From Agrobacterium tumefaciens (GTDB lineage Bacteria; Pseudomonadota; Alphaproteobacteria; Rhizobiales; Rhizobiaceae): a stretch of DNA of 64,000 bases. Within the stretch, counting starts at the first letter, position 1. Each line of letters begins with the position of its first letter. The position numbers were made by a program, and so were the translations under genes. The notes beneath the pieces were generated by a model. The model saw only the letters and a list, made by a program, of their open reading frames with translations. It had not been told where the DNA came from and made no database searches. The DNA lies in assembly GCA_025559845.1 (NCBI GenBank), contig CP048469.1, positions 1 to 64,000 of the forward strand, written 5' to 3'. Below are positions 1 to 9,341 of the stretch, piece by piece.

Positions 1-1464
1 ATGAAGCACGATGCGCTGTTTGAACGTTTTAGCGCGCGGCTCAAGGCACAGGTCGGTCCCGAAGTTTACGCCAGCTGGTTTGCAAGACTTAAACTCCATT
101 CTGTTTCCAAAAGCGTTGTTCGCTTTACTGTTCCAACGACCTTTTTGAAGTCGTGGATCAACAACCGTTATATGGATCTCATCACCAGCCTGGTGCAGAG
201 CGAGGATGCGGATGTTCTGAAGGTCGAGATCCTCGTCCGTTCGGCAACCCGTCCGGTTCGTCCTGCGCAGGCGGAAGAGCGCATGCAGCCCGTACAGGAA
301 GTCGGTGCGATCCAGCGGAACAAGCCATCCATTCCGCAGCAGCCGGCTATAACGCCGTCGCTTCAGTCTGCTACGGCGCAGCCTACAGTGCGGCAGGGAA
401 GCTCTGGTCCATTGTTCGGCTCTCCGCTTGATACACGTTTCACCTTCGATACCTTCGTTGAGGGCTCGTCGAACCGTGTTGCTTTGGCGGCGGCCAAGAC
501 CATTGCAGAAGCTGGTGCTGGCGCTGTGCGCTTCAACCCGCTGTTCATTCATGCAGGCGTTGGCCTAGGCAAGACGCACCTGTTGCAGGCTATCGCCAAT
601 GCAGCCATCGACAGCCCGCGCAATCCGCGCGTCGTCTATCTGACGGCTGAGTACTTCATGTGGCGTTTTGCAACGGCGATCCGTGACAATGATGCACTGA
701 CGCTCAAGGACACCTTGCGCAACATCGATCTGCTCGTCATCGATGACATGCAGTTCCTTCAGGGCAAGATGATCCAGCACGAGTTCTGCCATTTGCTGAA
801 CATGCTGCTGGACAGCGCCAAGCAGGTCGTTGTCGCTGCCGATCGCGCCCCTTGGGAGCTGGAATCGCTTGATCCACGCGTCCGTTCGCGCCTTCAAGGT
901 GGCATGGCCATCGAAATCGAAGGCCCTGATTATGACATGCGTTATGAAATGCTGAACCGTCGCGTCGGCTCAGCCCGTCAGGATGATCCGTCCTTTGATA
1001 TTTCGGAAGATATTCTGACGCATGTTGCCAAAAGCGTCACGGCAAGCGGGCGCGAGCTTGAGGGTGCCTTCAACCAGTTGATGTTCCGCCGCTCGTTCGA
1101 ACCGAACCTGTCTGTGGATCGCGTTGACGAACTGCTGTCGCATCTCGTCGGTACGGGCGAAGCCAAGCGTGTTCGCATCGAAGACATCCAGCGTATTGTT
1201 GCCAAGCATTATAACGTGTCGCGCCAGGAACTTGTGTCCAACCGTCGTACACGCGTTATCGTCAAGCCGCGTCAGGTTGCCATGTATCTGTCGAAGATGC
1301 TGACACCTCGTTCCTTCCCGGAGATCGGCCGTCGTTTCGGTGGACGTGACCACACGACCGTTCTGCATGCGGTGCGCAAGATCGAGGAACTGATTTCGGG
1401 CGACACCAAGCTCGGTCACGAGGTCGAACTGCTGAAACGTTTGATCAACGAGAACAACGCATAA
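1..1464 (+). CDS. dnaA: Chromosomal replication initiator protein DnaA
   Basis: DnaA binds DnaA boxes at oriC and, as an ATP-bound AAA+ filament, melts the origin. The 487-residue product shows the short N-terminal interaction domain, a low-complexity linker around residues 80-135, the AAA+ core with Walker A GVGLGKTH at about 186-193 and Walker B LLVIDD at about 244-249, and the C-terminal DNA-binding signature [11 protein letters not shown] at about 447-457. Base 1 is the first base of this ATG, so a longer N-terminus, as I recall for some rhizobial DnaA entries, cannot be excluded. dnaN does not follow; hemW is convergent. A strong hairpin terminator lies directly after the stop codon. Confidence 0.97.
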   Translation: MKHDALFERFSARLKAQVGPEVYASWFARLKLHSVSKSVVRFTVPTTFLKSWINNRYMDLITSLVQSEDADVLKVEILVRSATRPVRPAQAEERMQPVQEVGAIQRNKPSIPQQPAITPSLQSATAQPTVRQGSSGPLFGSPLDTRFTFDTFVEGSSNRVALAAAKTIAEAGAGAVRFNPLFIHAGVGLGKTHLLQAIANAAIDSPRNPRVVYLTAEYFMWRFATAIRDNDALTLKDTLRNIDLLVIDDMQFLQGKMIQHEFCHLLNMLLDSAKQVVVAADRAPWELESLDPRVRSRLQGGMAIEIEGPDYDMRYEMLNRRVGSARQDDPSFDISEDILTHVAKSVTASGRELEGAFNQLMFRRSFEPNLSVDRVDELLSHLVGTGEAKRVRIEDIQRIVAKHYNVSRQELVSNRRTRVIVKPRQVAMYLSKMLTPRSFPEIGRRFGGRDHTTVLHAVRKIEELISGDTKLGHEVELLKRLINENNA

Positions 1465-1495
1465 AAAAAGCGGCCTTCGGGCCGCTTTTTTATTT
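1462..1495. terminator. Bidirectional rho-independent terminator between dnaA and hemW
   Basis: A-tract, then GCGGCC, loop ttcg, GGCCGC and a T-tract, starting at the dnaA stop codon. Symmetric A and T runs let it serve both dnaA and the convergent hemW. Confidence 0.9.
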
Positions 1496-1519
1496 ATCAG
1501 TCAGAGGCTTGAAGTTCAG

Positions 1520-2719
1520 TCAGCAGGCCAGATCAGCGACGACGGCGTCCAGAATGAGCATGCCGGCAGGCGTGCAGCGCAAGCGAGAATTGCCGAGCCG
1601 TTCGACAAAACCGTGTTGCAGCAGGAAGTCTTCCTTTTCCGGATCGAGTTCACGACCTGAAAGTTCGCTCCACCTGGCAAGATCAACGCCTTCCCGAAGC
1701 CGAAGACCCATCAGCAGCAGTTCGTCCGACTGTTCGTCAACGCCCAGAAGCTCCTGGTCGACCATGCCGTGCCCGTCGCGTTCCACGGCTTCGAGCCAGG
1801 TTTCCGGATGTCGCTGGGTCGCGGTCGCAAGCTTGGACGAGCCCTTTGTCAAACGCCCATGGGCGCCAGGTCCGATGCCGGCATAATCTCCATACCGCCA
1901 GTAAGTGAGATTGTGTCGGCTTTCCGCGCCGGGACGCGCGTGGTTCGACACTTCATAGGCGGGCATGCCGTAACGCTCGGTGATTTCTTGCGTTGCCTCA
2001 TAAAGAATAGCCGAATGTTCACCGTCCGGCACAATGAGTTTGCCTGCTTTGTGCAGACCGTAGAAGGGGGTGCCTTCCTCGATCGTCAACTGGTAGAGCG
2101 ACAGATGATCCACGGCGTAGGAGATCGCTTCTTTCAGTTCCGCGTCCCATTCCTCCACCGTCTGTTTGGGGCGGGCATAGATCAGATCGAAAGACATGCG
2201 TGGAAAGATCTCGCGTGCCAGCCGGATCGCTTTCAAGGCATCGGCAACATCATGCAATCTGCCCAGGAATTTCAGGTCACGATCATTGAGGGCCTGCACA
2301 CCGAGTGACACCCGGTTGACACCCGCCGCCCGATAGCCGCGAAAACGCTCAGCCTCGACGCTGGACGGGTTGGCCTCCATGGTAATCTCGATGCCATCTG
2401 GCACATGCCAGAAGCGTGAGACGCCATCGAGGACAGCGCCAACCGTCCGTGGGTCCATCAGCGATGGTGTGCCGCCGCCCATGAAGATGCTGGTGACGAC
2501 GCGAGGACCACTGATGGCCCGCATGCGCTCCATTTCTTTCAGGAAAGCTGCAGTAAATCGCTCCTGATCCACGGGTTTGTGGCGGACATGACTGTTGAAA
2601 TCACAATAGGGACACTTGGCCGCACAGAACGGCCAGTGCAGATATATACCAAACCCCGGATCACCCGTATCCGGCAGAAGCGATGTGCCGGGGGCAGAAA
2701 TCTGATGCTCCCCGTTCAT
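1520..2719 (-). CDS. hemW: Radical SAM heme chaperone HemW (HemN-like)
   Basis: Member of the coproporphyrinogen III oxidase-like radical SAM family. It carries the iron-sulfur motif CX3CX2C (C32, C36, C39 from the chosen start) but not the extra cysteine of the HemN CX3CX2CXC motif, and it has the HNLTYW motif typical of HemW, a heme-binding protein thought to deliver heme to membrane enzymes. I chose the ATG at 2719, 5 bases after the rdgB stop. An in-frame GTG at 2740 would overlap rdgB. Last gene of the leftward group rph-rdgB-hemW, so translational coupling is likely. Confidence 0.93.
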   Translation of the reverse strand: MNGEHQISAPGTSLLPDTGDPGFGIYLHWPFCAAKCPYCDFNSHVRHKPVDQERFTAAFLKEMERMRAISGPRVVTSIFMGGGTPSLMDPRTVGAVLDGVSRFWHVPDGIEITMEANPSSVEAERFRGYRAAGVNRVSLGVQALNDRDLKFLGRLHDVADALKAIRLAREIFPRMSFDLIYARPKQTVEEWDAELKEAISYAVDHLSLYQLTIEEGTPFYGLHKAGKLIVPDGEHSAILYEATQEITERYGMPAYEVSNHARPGAESRHNLTYWRYGDYAGIGPGAHGRLTKGSSKLATATQRHPETWLEAVERDGHGMVDQELLGVDEQSDELLLMGLRLREGVDLARWSELSGRELDPEKEDFLLQHGFVERLGNSRLRCTPAGMLILDAVVADLAC

Positions 2720-2724
2720 CGGGT

Positions 2725-3369
2725 TCAAGCCTCCAGGCACGTTTCTACGAATTTCTTGAATGCACGCGCACGGTGCGAAAGGGCAAAATCATCGCCCGGT
2801 TTCCAGCCGTGTTTTTCCTCGGCGGTCATTTCGCCGAATGTCGCCTCATAGCCTTGCGGCTGGAAAATCGGATCGTAACCGAACCCGCTCGTTCCGCGTG
2901 GCGGCCAGGCAACAGAGCCTTCAACCTCTCCACGGAAATACTCGAGATGACCATCCGGCCAGGCAAGGCAGAGCACGCTGACGAAACGGCAGCCTCGCTC
3001 GGCAGGAGTTGCAGCCCTGCGCTCGGCAAGTGCATCCTCGACCTTCTGCATGGCCATCTGGAAATCGCGCGTGCCGTCAGCGGTTTCCGCCCAGTTGGCC
3101 GTATAGACACCAGGTGCGCCATCAAGAGCATCGATCACCAGACCGGAATCGTCGGAGAGGGCCGGCAGACCAGACGCTTTCGCTGAGGCAAGCGCCTTGA
3201 TGGCAGCATTTTCCTCAAACGTCGTGCCGGTCTCGTCCGGCTCGGCGAAATTGAGTTCCGCCGCCGATTTTGCCGAAAAGCCGAACGGTCCGATGAGGTC
3301 GGCGATTTCGGCAATCTTGCCCTTGTTGTGGCTGGCGACGACGATCGTGCGGGTATCGAGCTTGCGCAT
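2725..3369 (-). CDS. rdgB: dITP/XTP pyrophosphatase (RdgB/HAM1 family)
   Basis: Hydrolyses non-canonical purine triphosphates (dITP, XTP) to monophosphates so that they do not enter DNA or RNA. The 214-residue protein has the family N-terminal motif [10 protein letters not shown], the ALSDDSGL segment and the glycine-rich region with GFGYDPIF near the C-terminal third. The open frame continues upstream to 3447, but homology begins at the ATG at 3369 ([15 protein letters not shown]), 16 bases after rph. Middle gene of rph-rdgB-hemW; the pairing of rph with rdgB is widespread in bacteria. Confidence 0.95.
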   Translation of the reverse strand: MRKLDTRTIVVASHNKGKIAEIADLIGPFGFSAKSAAELNFAEPDETGTTFEENAAIKALASAKASGLPALSDDSGLVIDALDGAPGVYTANWAETADGTRDFQMAMQKVEDALAERRAATPAERGCRFVSVLCLAWPDGHLEYFRGEVEGSVAWPPRGTSGFGYDPIFQPQGYEATFGEMTAEEKHGWKPGDDFALSHRARAFKKFVETCLEA

Positions 3370-3385
3370 GGCGTATCCTATCGGC

Positions 3386-4102
3386 TCAGGCAATTGCCTG
3401 CTTCTGCAGGGAAACCAGTTCAGCGCATCCTGTCTTGGCAAGACCAAGCAGCGTCAGGAACTCGTCTTCGGAAAAAGGCGTACCTTCCGCCGTACCCTGG
3501 ATTTCGACGATACCGCCTGCACCGGTGATGACGAAATTGGCATCGGTTTCGGCAGAAGAGTCTTCCAGATAGTCGAGATCGATGACGGGCTGGTTGGCAA
3601 AGATGCCGCAGGAAATCGCAGCAACATGGTCTTTGAGAACCTTGTCGACCTTGATCATGTTGCGGGTTTCCATCCACTTCAGGCAATCGTGCAGGGCAAT
3701 CCATGCGCCGGTGATCGAGGCTGTGCGTGTCCCGCCATCTGCCTGGATCACGTCGCAGTCGATGCTGATCTGGCGCTCGCCAAGTGCCTGCAGATCAACG
3801 ACAGCGCGAAGCGAGCGACCGATGAGGCGCTGGATTTCCTGGGTGCGGCCACCCTGCTTGCCAGATGCAGCTTCTCGCTTCATGCGCTCATGCGTGGAAC
3901 GTGGCAGCATGCCATATTCTGCTGTGACCCAACCTTTGCCGCTGTTGCGCAGCCACGGCGGCGTCTTTTCTTCAAGGCTCGCGGTGACAAGCACATGCGT
4001 GTCACCGAATTTGACAAGACAGGAACCTTCCGCATGTTTCGAGAAATTACGCTCGAAGGAAACCTTGCGCATCTGGTCGGTTTTTCTGCCTGAAGGCCGC
4101 AT
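3386..4102 (-). CDS. rph: Ribonuclease PH
   Basis: Phosphorolytic 3'-5' exoribonuclease that trims tRNA 3' ends. The 238-residue length and N-terminus ([20 protein letters not shown]) are those of the family, and the [12 protein letters not shown] segment of the core is present. The ATG at 4102 is preceded by a good ribosome-binding site (AAGGAGA). It is the first gene of the leftward group with rdgB and hemW and is divergent from hrcA, so its promoter lies in 4103-4377. Confidence 0.97.
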   Translation of the reverse strand: MRPSGRKTDQMRKVSFERNFSKHAEGSCLVKFGDTHVLVTASLEEKTPPWLRNSGKGWVTAEYGMLPRSTHERMKREAASGKQGGRTQEIQRLIGRSLRAVVDLQALGERQISIDCDVIQADGGTRTASITGAWIALHDCLKWMETRNMIKVDKVLKDHVAAISCGIFANQPVIDLDYLEDSSAETDANFVITGAGGIVEIQGTAEGTPFSEDEFLTLLGLAKTGCAELVSLQKQAIA

Positions 4103-4130
4103 CTCGTCACTCTCCTTGTTCGTTTCAGCC

Positions 4131-4168
4131 TTCTAGAGCGTTTCCCGGTGAAATGGAAACAGTTCTGT
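4131..4168. repeat. Possible intergenic repeat fragment with small stem-loop
   Basis: Non-coding. GTTTCC (4140-4145) and GGAAAC (4155-4160) form a short inverted repeat inside a segment starting TCTAGAGCG. From memory, rhizobial genomes carry abundant dispersed intergenic repeats that begin in a similar way; I see no second clear copy in this window. Confidence 0.3.
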
Positions 4169-4181
4169 GGGTTCTGAGGGG

Positions 4182-4213
4182 ATTATATGTATGCGAATAG
4201 CCTGCATCGTTGC
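4182..4213 (-). promoter_or_regulatory. Possible promoter of rph-rdgB-hemW
   Basis: On the minus strand there is a perfect TATAAT (forward ATTATA, 4182-4187) about 80 bases upstream of the rph ATG. No good TTGACA-like hexamer sits 16-18 bases upstream, so this rests on the -10 alone. Confidence 0.35.
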
Positions 4214-4313
4214 GATCGCATTCGGACAGGGCCCTTCATACCGATGGATCGTCCACATCAATTGCCTTCGGCGAGGCGATGAAGAAGCGCCTTGTGTTAC
4301 GCCAATTTCCGTT

Positions 4314-4341
4314 TTGCCGTGGCCGCACGACGCATTATATT
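4314..4341 (+). promoter_or_regulatory. Candidate housekeeping promoter of hrcA
   Basis: TTGCCG (4314-4319), 16 bases, TATATT (4336-4341), about 35 bases before the hrcA ATG. I found no CIRCE element (TTAGCACTC-N9-GAGTGCTAA) here, so hrcA does not look self-repressed through CIRCE. Confidence 0.45.
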
Positions 4342-4377
4342 GACGCAGAATAATGACGATGAAAAAGAACGGGCAAA

Positions 4378-5469
4378 ATGGGTTTTTCGGCGCCGCTTTC
4401 AAGAGATCAGGCATCGTTGCTGGACGAACGCTCGCGGGAGATCTTCCGGCGAATTGTCGAAGGATATCTGGAGACAGGTGAGCCCTTGGGCTCGCGCAGT
4501 CTGTCCCGATTGTTGCCGATGTCGCTTTCGCCTGCCTCAGTTCGCAATGTCATGAGCGACCTGGAAGAACTGGGCCTGATCTATTCGCCGCATATCAGTG
4601 CCGGGCGCCTGCCGACGCAGACGGGTCTGCGGTTTTTCGTTGACGCCTTCATGCAGGTCGGCGATCTGCCGGAAGATCAGCGTGCCAGTATCGACCGTCA
4701 GATCGGCCCCATGTCGGGCCAGGAGCAGCCGCTCGACGGATTGCTGACCGAAGCAAGCCGCATGCTATCTGGCATGTCGCGTGGTGCCGGATTGGTGTTG
4801 ACCGCCAAAAACGACGTCATATTGAAGCATGTCGAGTTCATACGGCTTGAGCCGACGAAGGCGCTTGCCGTGCTGGTCGGTGATCACAACCAGGTCGAAA
4901 ACCGGATCATCGAATTGCCGGCGGGAATTTCGTCCTCGCAGCTCACGGAAGCCGCAAACTTCATCAACGCCCATCTTGGCGGGCAGACATTGCAGGAACT
5001 GAGGAGCCAGTTTCAGATCCACAAGGCGGAGCTCCAGACAGAGCTCGGCCAGCTCGCGCAGGATCTGGTCGAACGGGGACTGGCGATATGGGCTGGTGAT
5101 AATGAGGATGGCAAGCTTGGCCGTCTCATTGTTCGTGGCCGCTCCAACCTGCTGGAGGGCCTTGCGGGGGAAGAGGATATCGATCGTGTCCGCATGTTGT
5201 TCGATGATCTCGAGCGCAAGGAAAACCTCATCGAGATCCTCAATCTGGCCGAGAGCGGTTCGGGTGTGCGTATTTTCATTGGCTCGGAAAACAAGCTCTT
5301 TTCGCTTTCCGGCTCGTCGCTGATTGTCGCGCCTTATCGCGACGAGGAAAACCGGGTTGTTGGCGCGGTTGGCGTTATCGGCCCGACGCGGCTCAATTAC
5401 GCCCGCATCGTTCCCATGGTGGACTACACGGCACAGATTATGGCCCGCCTTTCCAGGAAAACACGATAG
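4378..5469 (+). CDS. hrcA: Heat-inducible transcription repressor HrcA
   Basis: HrcA represses groESL-type operons by binding CIRCE elements and depends on GroEL for activity. The 363-residue protein has the N-terminal winged-helix region (residues about 5-90, with [15 protein letters not shown] and [16 protein letters not shown]) followed by the central and C-terminal domains ending near [12 protein letters not shown]. It is divergent from rph and precedes grpE in the same direction with a 120-base gap that holds its own signals. Known for Agrobacterium: CIRCE/HrcA controls groESL while other heat-shock genes use sigma-32. No CIRCE is visible in this window. Confidence 0.96.
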   Translation: MGFSAPLSRDQASLLDERSREIFRRIVEGYLETGEPLGSRSLSRLLPMSLSPASVRNVMSDLEELGLIYSPHISAGRLPTQTGLRFFVDAFMQVGDLPEDQRASIDRQIGPMSGQEQPLDGLLTEASRMLSGMSRGAGLVLTAKNDVILKHVEFIRLEPTKALAVLVGDHNQVENRIIELPAGISSSQLTEAANFINAHLGGQTLQELRSQFQIHKAELQTELGQLAQDLVERGLAIWAGDNEDGKLGRLIVRGRSNLLEGLAGEEDIDRVRMLFDDLERKENLIEILNLAESGSGVRIFIGSENKLFSLSGSSLIVAPYRDEENRVVGAVGVIGPTRLNYARIVPMVDYTAQIMARLSRKTR

Positions 5470-5492
5470 GAATTGGTCTAATGACCAGACAA

Positions 5493-5515
5493 TTGCGGCA
5501 GGCTTTTTGCCGCAA
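5493..5515 (+). terminator. Possible attenuator or terminator hairpin between hrcA and grpE
   Basis: TTGCGGCA (5493-5500) pairs with TGCCGCAA (5508-5515). An alternative stem GGCTT (5501-5505) with AAGCC (5514-5518) would compete with it. No long T-tract follows directly. Confidence 0.4.
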
Positions 5516-5517
5516 GC

Positions 5518-5547
5518 CTTGATTTTTGCCGACCAAAGCTCGATATC
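5518..5547 (+). promoter_or_regulatory. Candidate sigma-32 type heat-shock promoter of grpE
   Basis: CTTG at 5518-5521, then 18 bases, then TCGATAT at 5540-5546. The spacing is identical to the better heat-shock promoter found before hsp20 (CTTG-N18-CCCATAT). The -10 matches that element at 5 of 7 positions. Confidence 0.45.
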
Positions 5548-5589
5548 GGGCGCAAACAACAAAGTTAATCTTCCAATCTGGAGAACGTC

Positions 5590-6240
5590 ATGACCGACGA
5601 TACAAAAAAGCCCGGACCTGACGCGGACGTCGCCGAAGAAGTAATCGACAGTGCGCTGGCGGGTGAAGAAGCTCTCGAAGACATCACCGCAAAGGCAGCA
5701 GAACCCGATCCGATCGAGGTTTTGAAGGCCGAAAATAGTGATCTGCGTGATAAATTCCTGCGTCTTGCCGCAGAAATGGACAATCTTCGCCGTCGCACAG
5801 AACGCGAAGTCAAGGATGCGAAGCTTTATTCCGTGGCAGGTTTTGCGCGCGATATGCTGGCTGTATCAGACAATCTGCGCCGTGCGCTGGAAGCTATTCC
5901 AGACCATCTCAAGACCGATGCGGAAGCCGGTATCAGCGGACTGATCGAAGGCGTTGATATGACTGAACGCTCGATGTTGTCTGCGCTTGAGCGCCACGGC
6001 GTCAAGAGGATCGATGCTGAAGGTGAGAAGTTCGATCCGAATTTCCATCAGGCAATGTTCGAAATTCCGAACACGACTGTTCCCAACAACACGGTGCTTC
6101 AGGTCGTTCAGGCGGGCTATACCATCGGTGATCGTGTATTGCGCCCCGCCATGGTTGGCGTTGCAAAAGGTGGTCCGAAGCTGGAAGCTGTTGCGACTGC
6201 TGAGCCGGGCACAGGCTCGCTCAATGAAAAAGATGCCTGA
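5590..6240 (+). CDS. grpE: Nucleotide exchange factor GrpE
   Basis: Releases ADP from DnaK to drive its refolding cycle. The 216-residue protein has an acidic disordered N-terminus (about 1-40), a long alpha-helical dimerisation segment with the motif [19 protein letters not shown], and the C-terminal beta domain with [12 protein letters not shown] and the closing [17 protein letters not shown] motif. Start codon ATG with GGAGAA upstream. It follows hrcA, as in many bacteria, but a candidate heat-shock promoter between them suggests separate induction. A strong terminator follows. Confidence 0.97.
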   Translation: MTDDTKKPGPDADVAEEVIDSALAGEEALEDITAKAAEPDPIEVLKAENSDLRDKFLRLAAEMDNLRRRTEREVKDAKLYSVAGFARDMLAVSDNLRRALEAIPDHLKTDAEAGISGLIEGVDMTERSMLSALERHGVKRIDAEGEKFDPNFHQAMFEIPNTTVPNNTVLQVVQAGYTIGDRVLRPAMVGVAKGGPKLEAVATAEPGTGSLNEKDA

Positions 6241-6261
6241 GACAACAAGTCTCCGGAAGAA

Positions 6262-6293
6262 TAAAAAAACGCGCCTCGGGGCGCGTTTTTTTT
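6262..6293. terminator. Bidirectional terminator between grpE and ptsN
   Basis: A-tract, ACGCGCC (6269-6275), loop tcgg, GGCGCGT (6280-6286), then eight Ts. Located just after grpE. Confidence 0.9.
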
Positions 6294-6342
6294 GTGTGAA
6301 TGTCTTCCCGAACGTTAGCCGCTCTCACAAAGGCTCGCGCCG

Positions 6343-6804
6343 TCAGGCAGCGGTTGCCTGCTCCTGATTGAGAAATGCATAGATCGCCGTGTCGGAATCT
6401 GTTGCACGCAGCTTGGCCACAAGCTCCGGGTCACGCAGCGCACGCGCAATGCGCGACAGCGCCTTCAGATGGTCGGCGCCGGCCCCTTCGGGGGCAAGAA
6501 GAAGAAACACCAGATCGACAGGCTGATCATCCAGCGCTTCGAAATCGACCGGCGTCTCAAGGCGCGCAAAGACGCCGGTGATCGCGTTGATGCTGCTGAG
6601 TTTGCCATGCGGAATAGCGATGCCATGCCCCACACCGGTCGAGCCGAGCCGCTCGCGCTGGAGGATGACGTCAAAAACTTCCCGTTCCGACACTCCAGTA
6701 ATTCTGGCCGCTTTCGCCGCCAGTTCCTGGAGCAGTTGTTTTTTGGAATTCACCTTGAGGGCGGGAATAATCGCATCTTGTTGCAGCAAATCTGCCAACG
6801 CCAT
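6343..6804 (-). CDS. ptsN: PTS IIA-like nitrogen regulatory protein PtsN (EIIA-Ntr)
   Basis: Phosphoryl acceptor of the nitrogen phosphotransferase chain PtsP-NPr-PtsN, which links nitrogen and carbon status to potassium homeostasis and regulators. The 153-residue EIIA fold has the phosphorylation site at H66 in the motif GIAIPHGK. It is the last gene of the leftward rpoN-hpf-ptsN cluster, an arrangement shared with many proteobacteria, and in rhizobia ptsN mutations affect sigma-54-dependent traits. The gap to hpf is 82 bases. Confidence 0.96.
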   Translation of the reverse strand: MALADLLQQDAIIPALKVNSKKQLLQELAAKAARITGVSEREVFDVILQRERLGSTGVGHGIAIPHGKLSSINAITGVFARLETPVDFEALDDQPVDLVFLLLAPEGAGADHLKALSRIARALRDPELVAKLRATDSDTAIYAFLNQEQATAA

Positions 6805-6886
6805 TCTATTTTTCCTTCATGCCATCGAGACGGTAGGGAGGCAAATTCGCTGTTGCGGGGATGCCTCCCACGTCTTGTCAGACTGT

Positions 6887-7465
6887 TCAGCTCTTGATCG
6901 TCGCTGCGTCGATCCAGCCTATATTGCCGTCGTTCCGCCGGTAGACGATGTTGAGATATTCCTTACCGGGGCTGCGAAACACCAGAACCGGTTCGTCCGT
7001 CATGTCGAGGGCCATAACGGCGCTGGCGACGGACATGGTCTTAATCTGTTTCGAGCTCTCGGCTACGATGGTGGGTGCGTAATCTTCCGGAACTTCGTCG
7101 TCCGCGTCCGAGATTGCATCCATCACGGTATAAGCAATTTCCTGTGTGCCGCCGTTGGAAGCAGAACCGTTGTGGTGGTCCTTCAGCTTCCGCTTGTAGC
7201 GACGCAGGCGTTTTTCAATCCGTTCCGCAGCAGCATCGAAGCTTGCCTGAGGATCATTGGCCTGACCTGCTGCGTGCAAAACAACACCCGTATCGAGGTG
7301 AATTTTGCAATCTGCAGCAAAACGCGGCCCGGATTTTTCAACGGTCACTTGTCCTGAATACCCCCCATCGAAGTATTTGGTAACCGCCAGACCTATGTTG
7401 TCCTCGATCCGCTGACGGAAAGATTCGCCGATCTCCATATGTTTACCAGATACACGCACACTCAT
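6887..7465 (-). CDS. hpf: Ribosome hibernation promoting factor, long form
   Basis: Binds the 30S subunit in stationary phase; the long form pairs 70S ribosomes into 100S dimers through its C-terminal domain. The frame is open to 7558, but the family start is the ATG at 7465 (MSVRVSGKHMEIGESFRQRI), giving 192 residues: S30AE domain about 1-105, linker, and C-terminal dimerisation domain about 130-190 with FRSPGKEYLNIVYRRNDGNIGWID. Sigma-54-linked position between rpoN and ptsN. In older literature this is the ORF called a sigma-54 modulation protein. Confidence 0.94.
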   Translation of the reverse strand: MSVRVSGKHMEIGESFRQRIEDNIGLAVTKYFDGGYSGQVTVEKSGPRFAADCKIHLDTGVVLHAAGQANDPQASFDAAAERIEKRLRRYKRKLKDHHNGSASNGGTQEIAYTVMDAISDADDEVPEDYAPTIVAESSKQIKTMSVASAVMALDMTDEPVLVFRSPGKEYLNIVYRRNDGNIGWIDAATIKS

Positions 7466-7627
7466 GGAATTTTTCCTTTTTGTAGTGATTTGCGAGTACC
7501 AGCTTACGTCAAGCTGCGCGCGCATCCAAGCGTTTCGAAGACCTCTTTGGGCCTCCATTCCAAATTTACGCCTCTGGACGGTGGAGATGAATCCGTTACA
7601 AACAACCTTGCTACCGTGTGCGGCGGG

Positions 7628-7656
7628 CTTCTAGCCGTTGCATCGGTAAGAGTCAA
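7628..7656 (-). promoter_or_regulatory. Candidate promoter of hpf-ptsN
   Basis: Minus-strand TTGACT (forward 7651-7656), 17 bases, TAGAAG (forward 7628-7633), in the 233-base gap between rpoN and hpf. It would give a leader of about 155 bases. Confidence 0.4.
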
Positions 7657-7698
7657 TGGGATGCCGGAAAACCCTAGAAAACGTGATCTCTGGGGTCC

Positions 7699-9252
7699 TT
7701 AATAGGTCGACAATTTCGCCATCGCCTTTTTCTCGCGACGTCTTTGAACGGAGGAGGGGATGTTCATCGCTTCACGGTATTTTGCAACCGTGCGGCGTGC
7801 GAGATCGATACCGCTGCTTTTCAGATTATCGACAATATCATCGTCGGAAAGAACAGCATCCGCGGCCTCCTGAGCGATCATCGTCTTGATACGATGGCGG
7901 ACCGCTTCTGCGGAATGGCTGTCGCCACCCTCGACGGAGCTGATCGACACGCTGAAGAAATATTTCAGCTCGAAAACCCCGCGAGGTGTCAGCATGTACT
8001 TCTTGGACGTGACGCGGCTGACGGTGGATTCGTGCATCTTGATCGCATCGGCAACGGTCTTGAGGTTCAACGGCCGCAGATGGCCAACCCCATTGACCAG
8101 GAACGCATCCTGCTGGCGCACGATTTCCGTGGCGACTTTCATGATTGTCTTGGCGCGTTGATCGAGGCTTCGCGTCAGCCAGTGCGCGGTCTGCATGCAC
8201 TCCGACAGGAAATCTTGATCCTCGCCTTCCCGCGTCTTGTGTTTCGAGACCTCGGCAAAATAGGTCTGGTTGATCAGCACCCTTGGCAGGGTATCGGGAT
8301 TGATCTCCACCAGCCATCCACCTTCGGACGACGGGCGCACGATGATGTCGGGCACGATCGTCTCGGAAACAGTCGACTCGAAACCGGCACCTGGTCGTGG
8401 GTTGAGCGTTCTGATCTCCGAGAGCATATCGAGGAGGTCTTCTTCATCCACACCGCAAAGTTTTTTTAACGTCGCAAAATCGCGTTTTGCCAGGAGTTCC
8501 AGGTTGTCGATGAAAGCCCGCATAGCCGGATCGAGCCGGTCTTTCTGGGCAAGCTGTATGGCCAGACATTCGCTGAGTGAGCGCGCAAAAACACCAGGTG
8601 GGTCAAATCCCTGAAGTGCTTTCAGGACGTTTTCCGCTGCAGCCGTTGTCGTTCCCAGCCGCTCCGCGGTCTCCTGCGCCGCATCGACGGCAATATAACC
8701 GGTCTCGTCGAGTTGGCCGATCAGTGCGTCCGCAATCAGGCGATCTTCGGCAGAGGTAATGGCGAAGGGTACTTGCTGGTTCAGATGGTCATGCAGGCTT
8801 GGTTTGGCGGCGACAAAATCGTCAAGATCGTAGCTTTCGCCAGCTTCCTGGCCCGGCATTGAGCGCCACTGGCTCAGAAGCTCCGGCGCATCGGCCTTCC
8901 GCGGTTCCGCGTCGTCAGGGAAGACGTTCTCGAAGCTGGTATCAAGCTGTTCACCGAGATTAGCGGCGCGGTCCCCGTACCAGTCGTCCGAATCGGATGT
9001 GACGGAAGGCGTTTGCGCGCTGGAAAGATCGTCATCTCCATCGTTGAAGTTTGCTGCATTTTCAGGCGCAGTCGTGCTTAAATCGCTATCGTTTGCTGCA
9101 ATTTCCAGCAGCGGGTTTCGCTCGACCTCTTGCGCGATAAACTGCGTCAGCTCGAAATGCGTCATTTGAAGCAGCTGGATCGACTGCATCAATTGAGGTG
9201 TCATCACGAGGGACTGGTTTTGACGCAGCAAAAGGCTGGCAGACAATGCCAT
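7699..9252 (-). CDS. rpoN: RNA polymerase sigma-54 factor RpoN
   Basis: Alternative sigma factor for -24/-12 promoters that need AAA+ activators (nitrogen assimilation, dicarboxylate transport, nitrogen fixation in relatives). The 517-residue protein has the glutamine- and leucine-rich activator-interaction region I (QSLVMTPQLMQSIQLLQM, residues about 13-30), an acidic region II, the core-binding region, a helix-turn-helix around MHESTVSRVTSKKYM, and the invariant RpoN box ARRTVAKYRE at about 484-493. It follows lptB after 152 bases and precedes hpf and ptsN. A sigma-54 type site sits in its upstream region on the opposite strand. Confidence 0.98.
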   Translation of the reverse strand: MALSASLLLRQNQSLVMTPQLMQSIQLLQMTHFELTQFIAQEVERNPLLEIAANDSDLSTTAPENAANFNDGDDDLSSAQTPSVTSDSDDWYGDRAANLGEQLDTSFENVFPDDAEPRKADAPELLSQWRSMPGQEAGESYDLDDFVAAKPSLHDHLNQQVPFAITSAEDRLIADALIGQLDETGYIAVDAAQETAERLGTTTAAAENVLKALQGFDPPGVFARSLSECLAIQLAQKDRLDPAMRAFIDNLELLAKRDFATLKKLCGVDEEDLLDMLSEIRTLNPRPGAGFESTVSETIVPDIIVRPSSEGGWLVEINPDTLPRVLINQTYFAEVSKHKTREGEDQDFLSECMQTAHWLTRSLDQRAKTIMKVATEIVRQQDAFLVNGVGHLRPLNLKTVADAIKMHESTVSRVTSKKYMLTPRGVFELKYFFSVSISSVEGGDSHSAEAVRHRIKTMIAQEAADAVLSDDDIVDNLKSSGIDLARRTVAKYREAMNIPSSVQRRREKKAMAKLSTY

Positions 9253-9324
9253 GGCGGACGCGAAACTCCCCTTACAGCTTCCTCACAGCCTCATTTTCCA
9301 GAAAATTCACGGAGACAATGAAAC

Positions 9325-9341
9325 TTGGCCCAAAAATTGCT
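9325..9341 (+). promoter_or_regulatory. Sigma-54 type (-24/-12) site upstream of rpoN, facing away from it
   Basis: TTGGCCC-N5-TTGCT on the plus strand: GG at 9327-9328 and GC at 9339-9340, exactly 12 bases apart, against consensus TGGCAC-N5-TTGCW. It reads toward lptB (antisense) with no gene downstream in that direction. It overlaps the likely -10 of rpoN on the other strand. Confidence 0.55.

Noticed and set aside
4103..4377. CIRCE operator for hrcA self-regulation
   Set aside because: No TTAGCACTC-N9-GAGTGCTAA or near match in the rph-hrcA gap.
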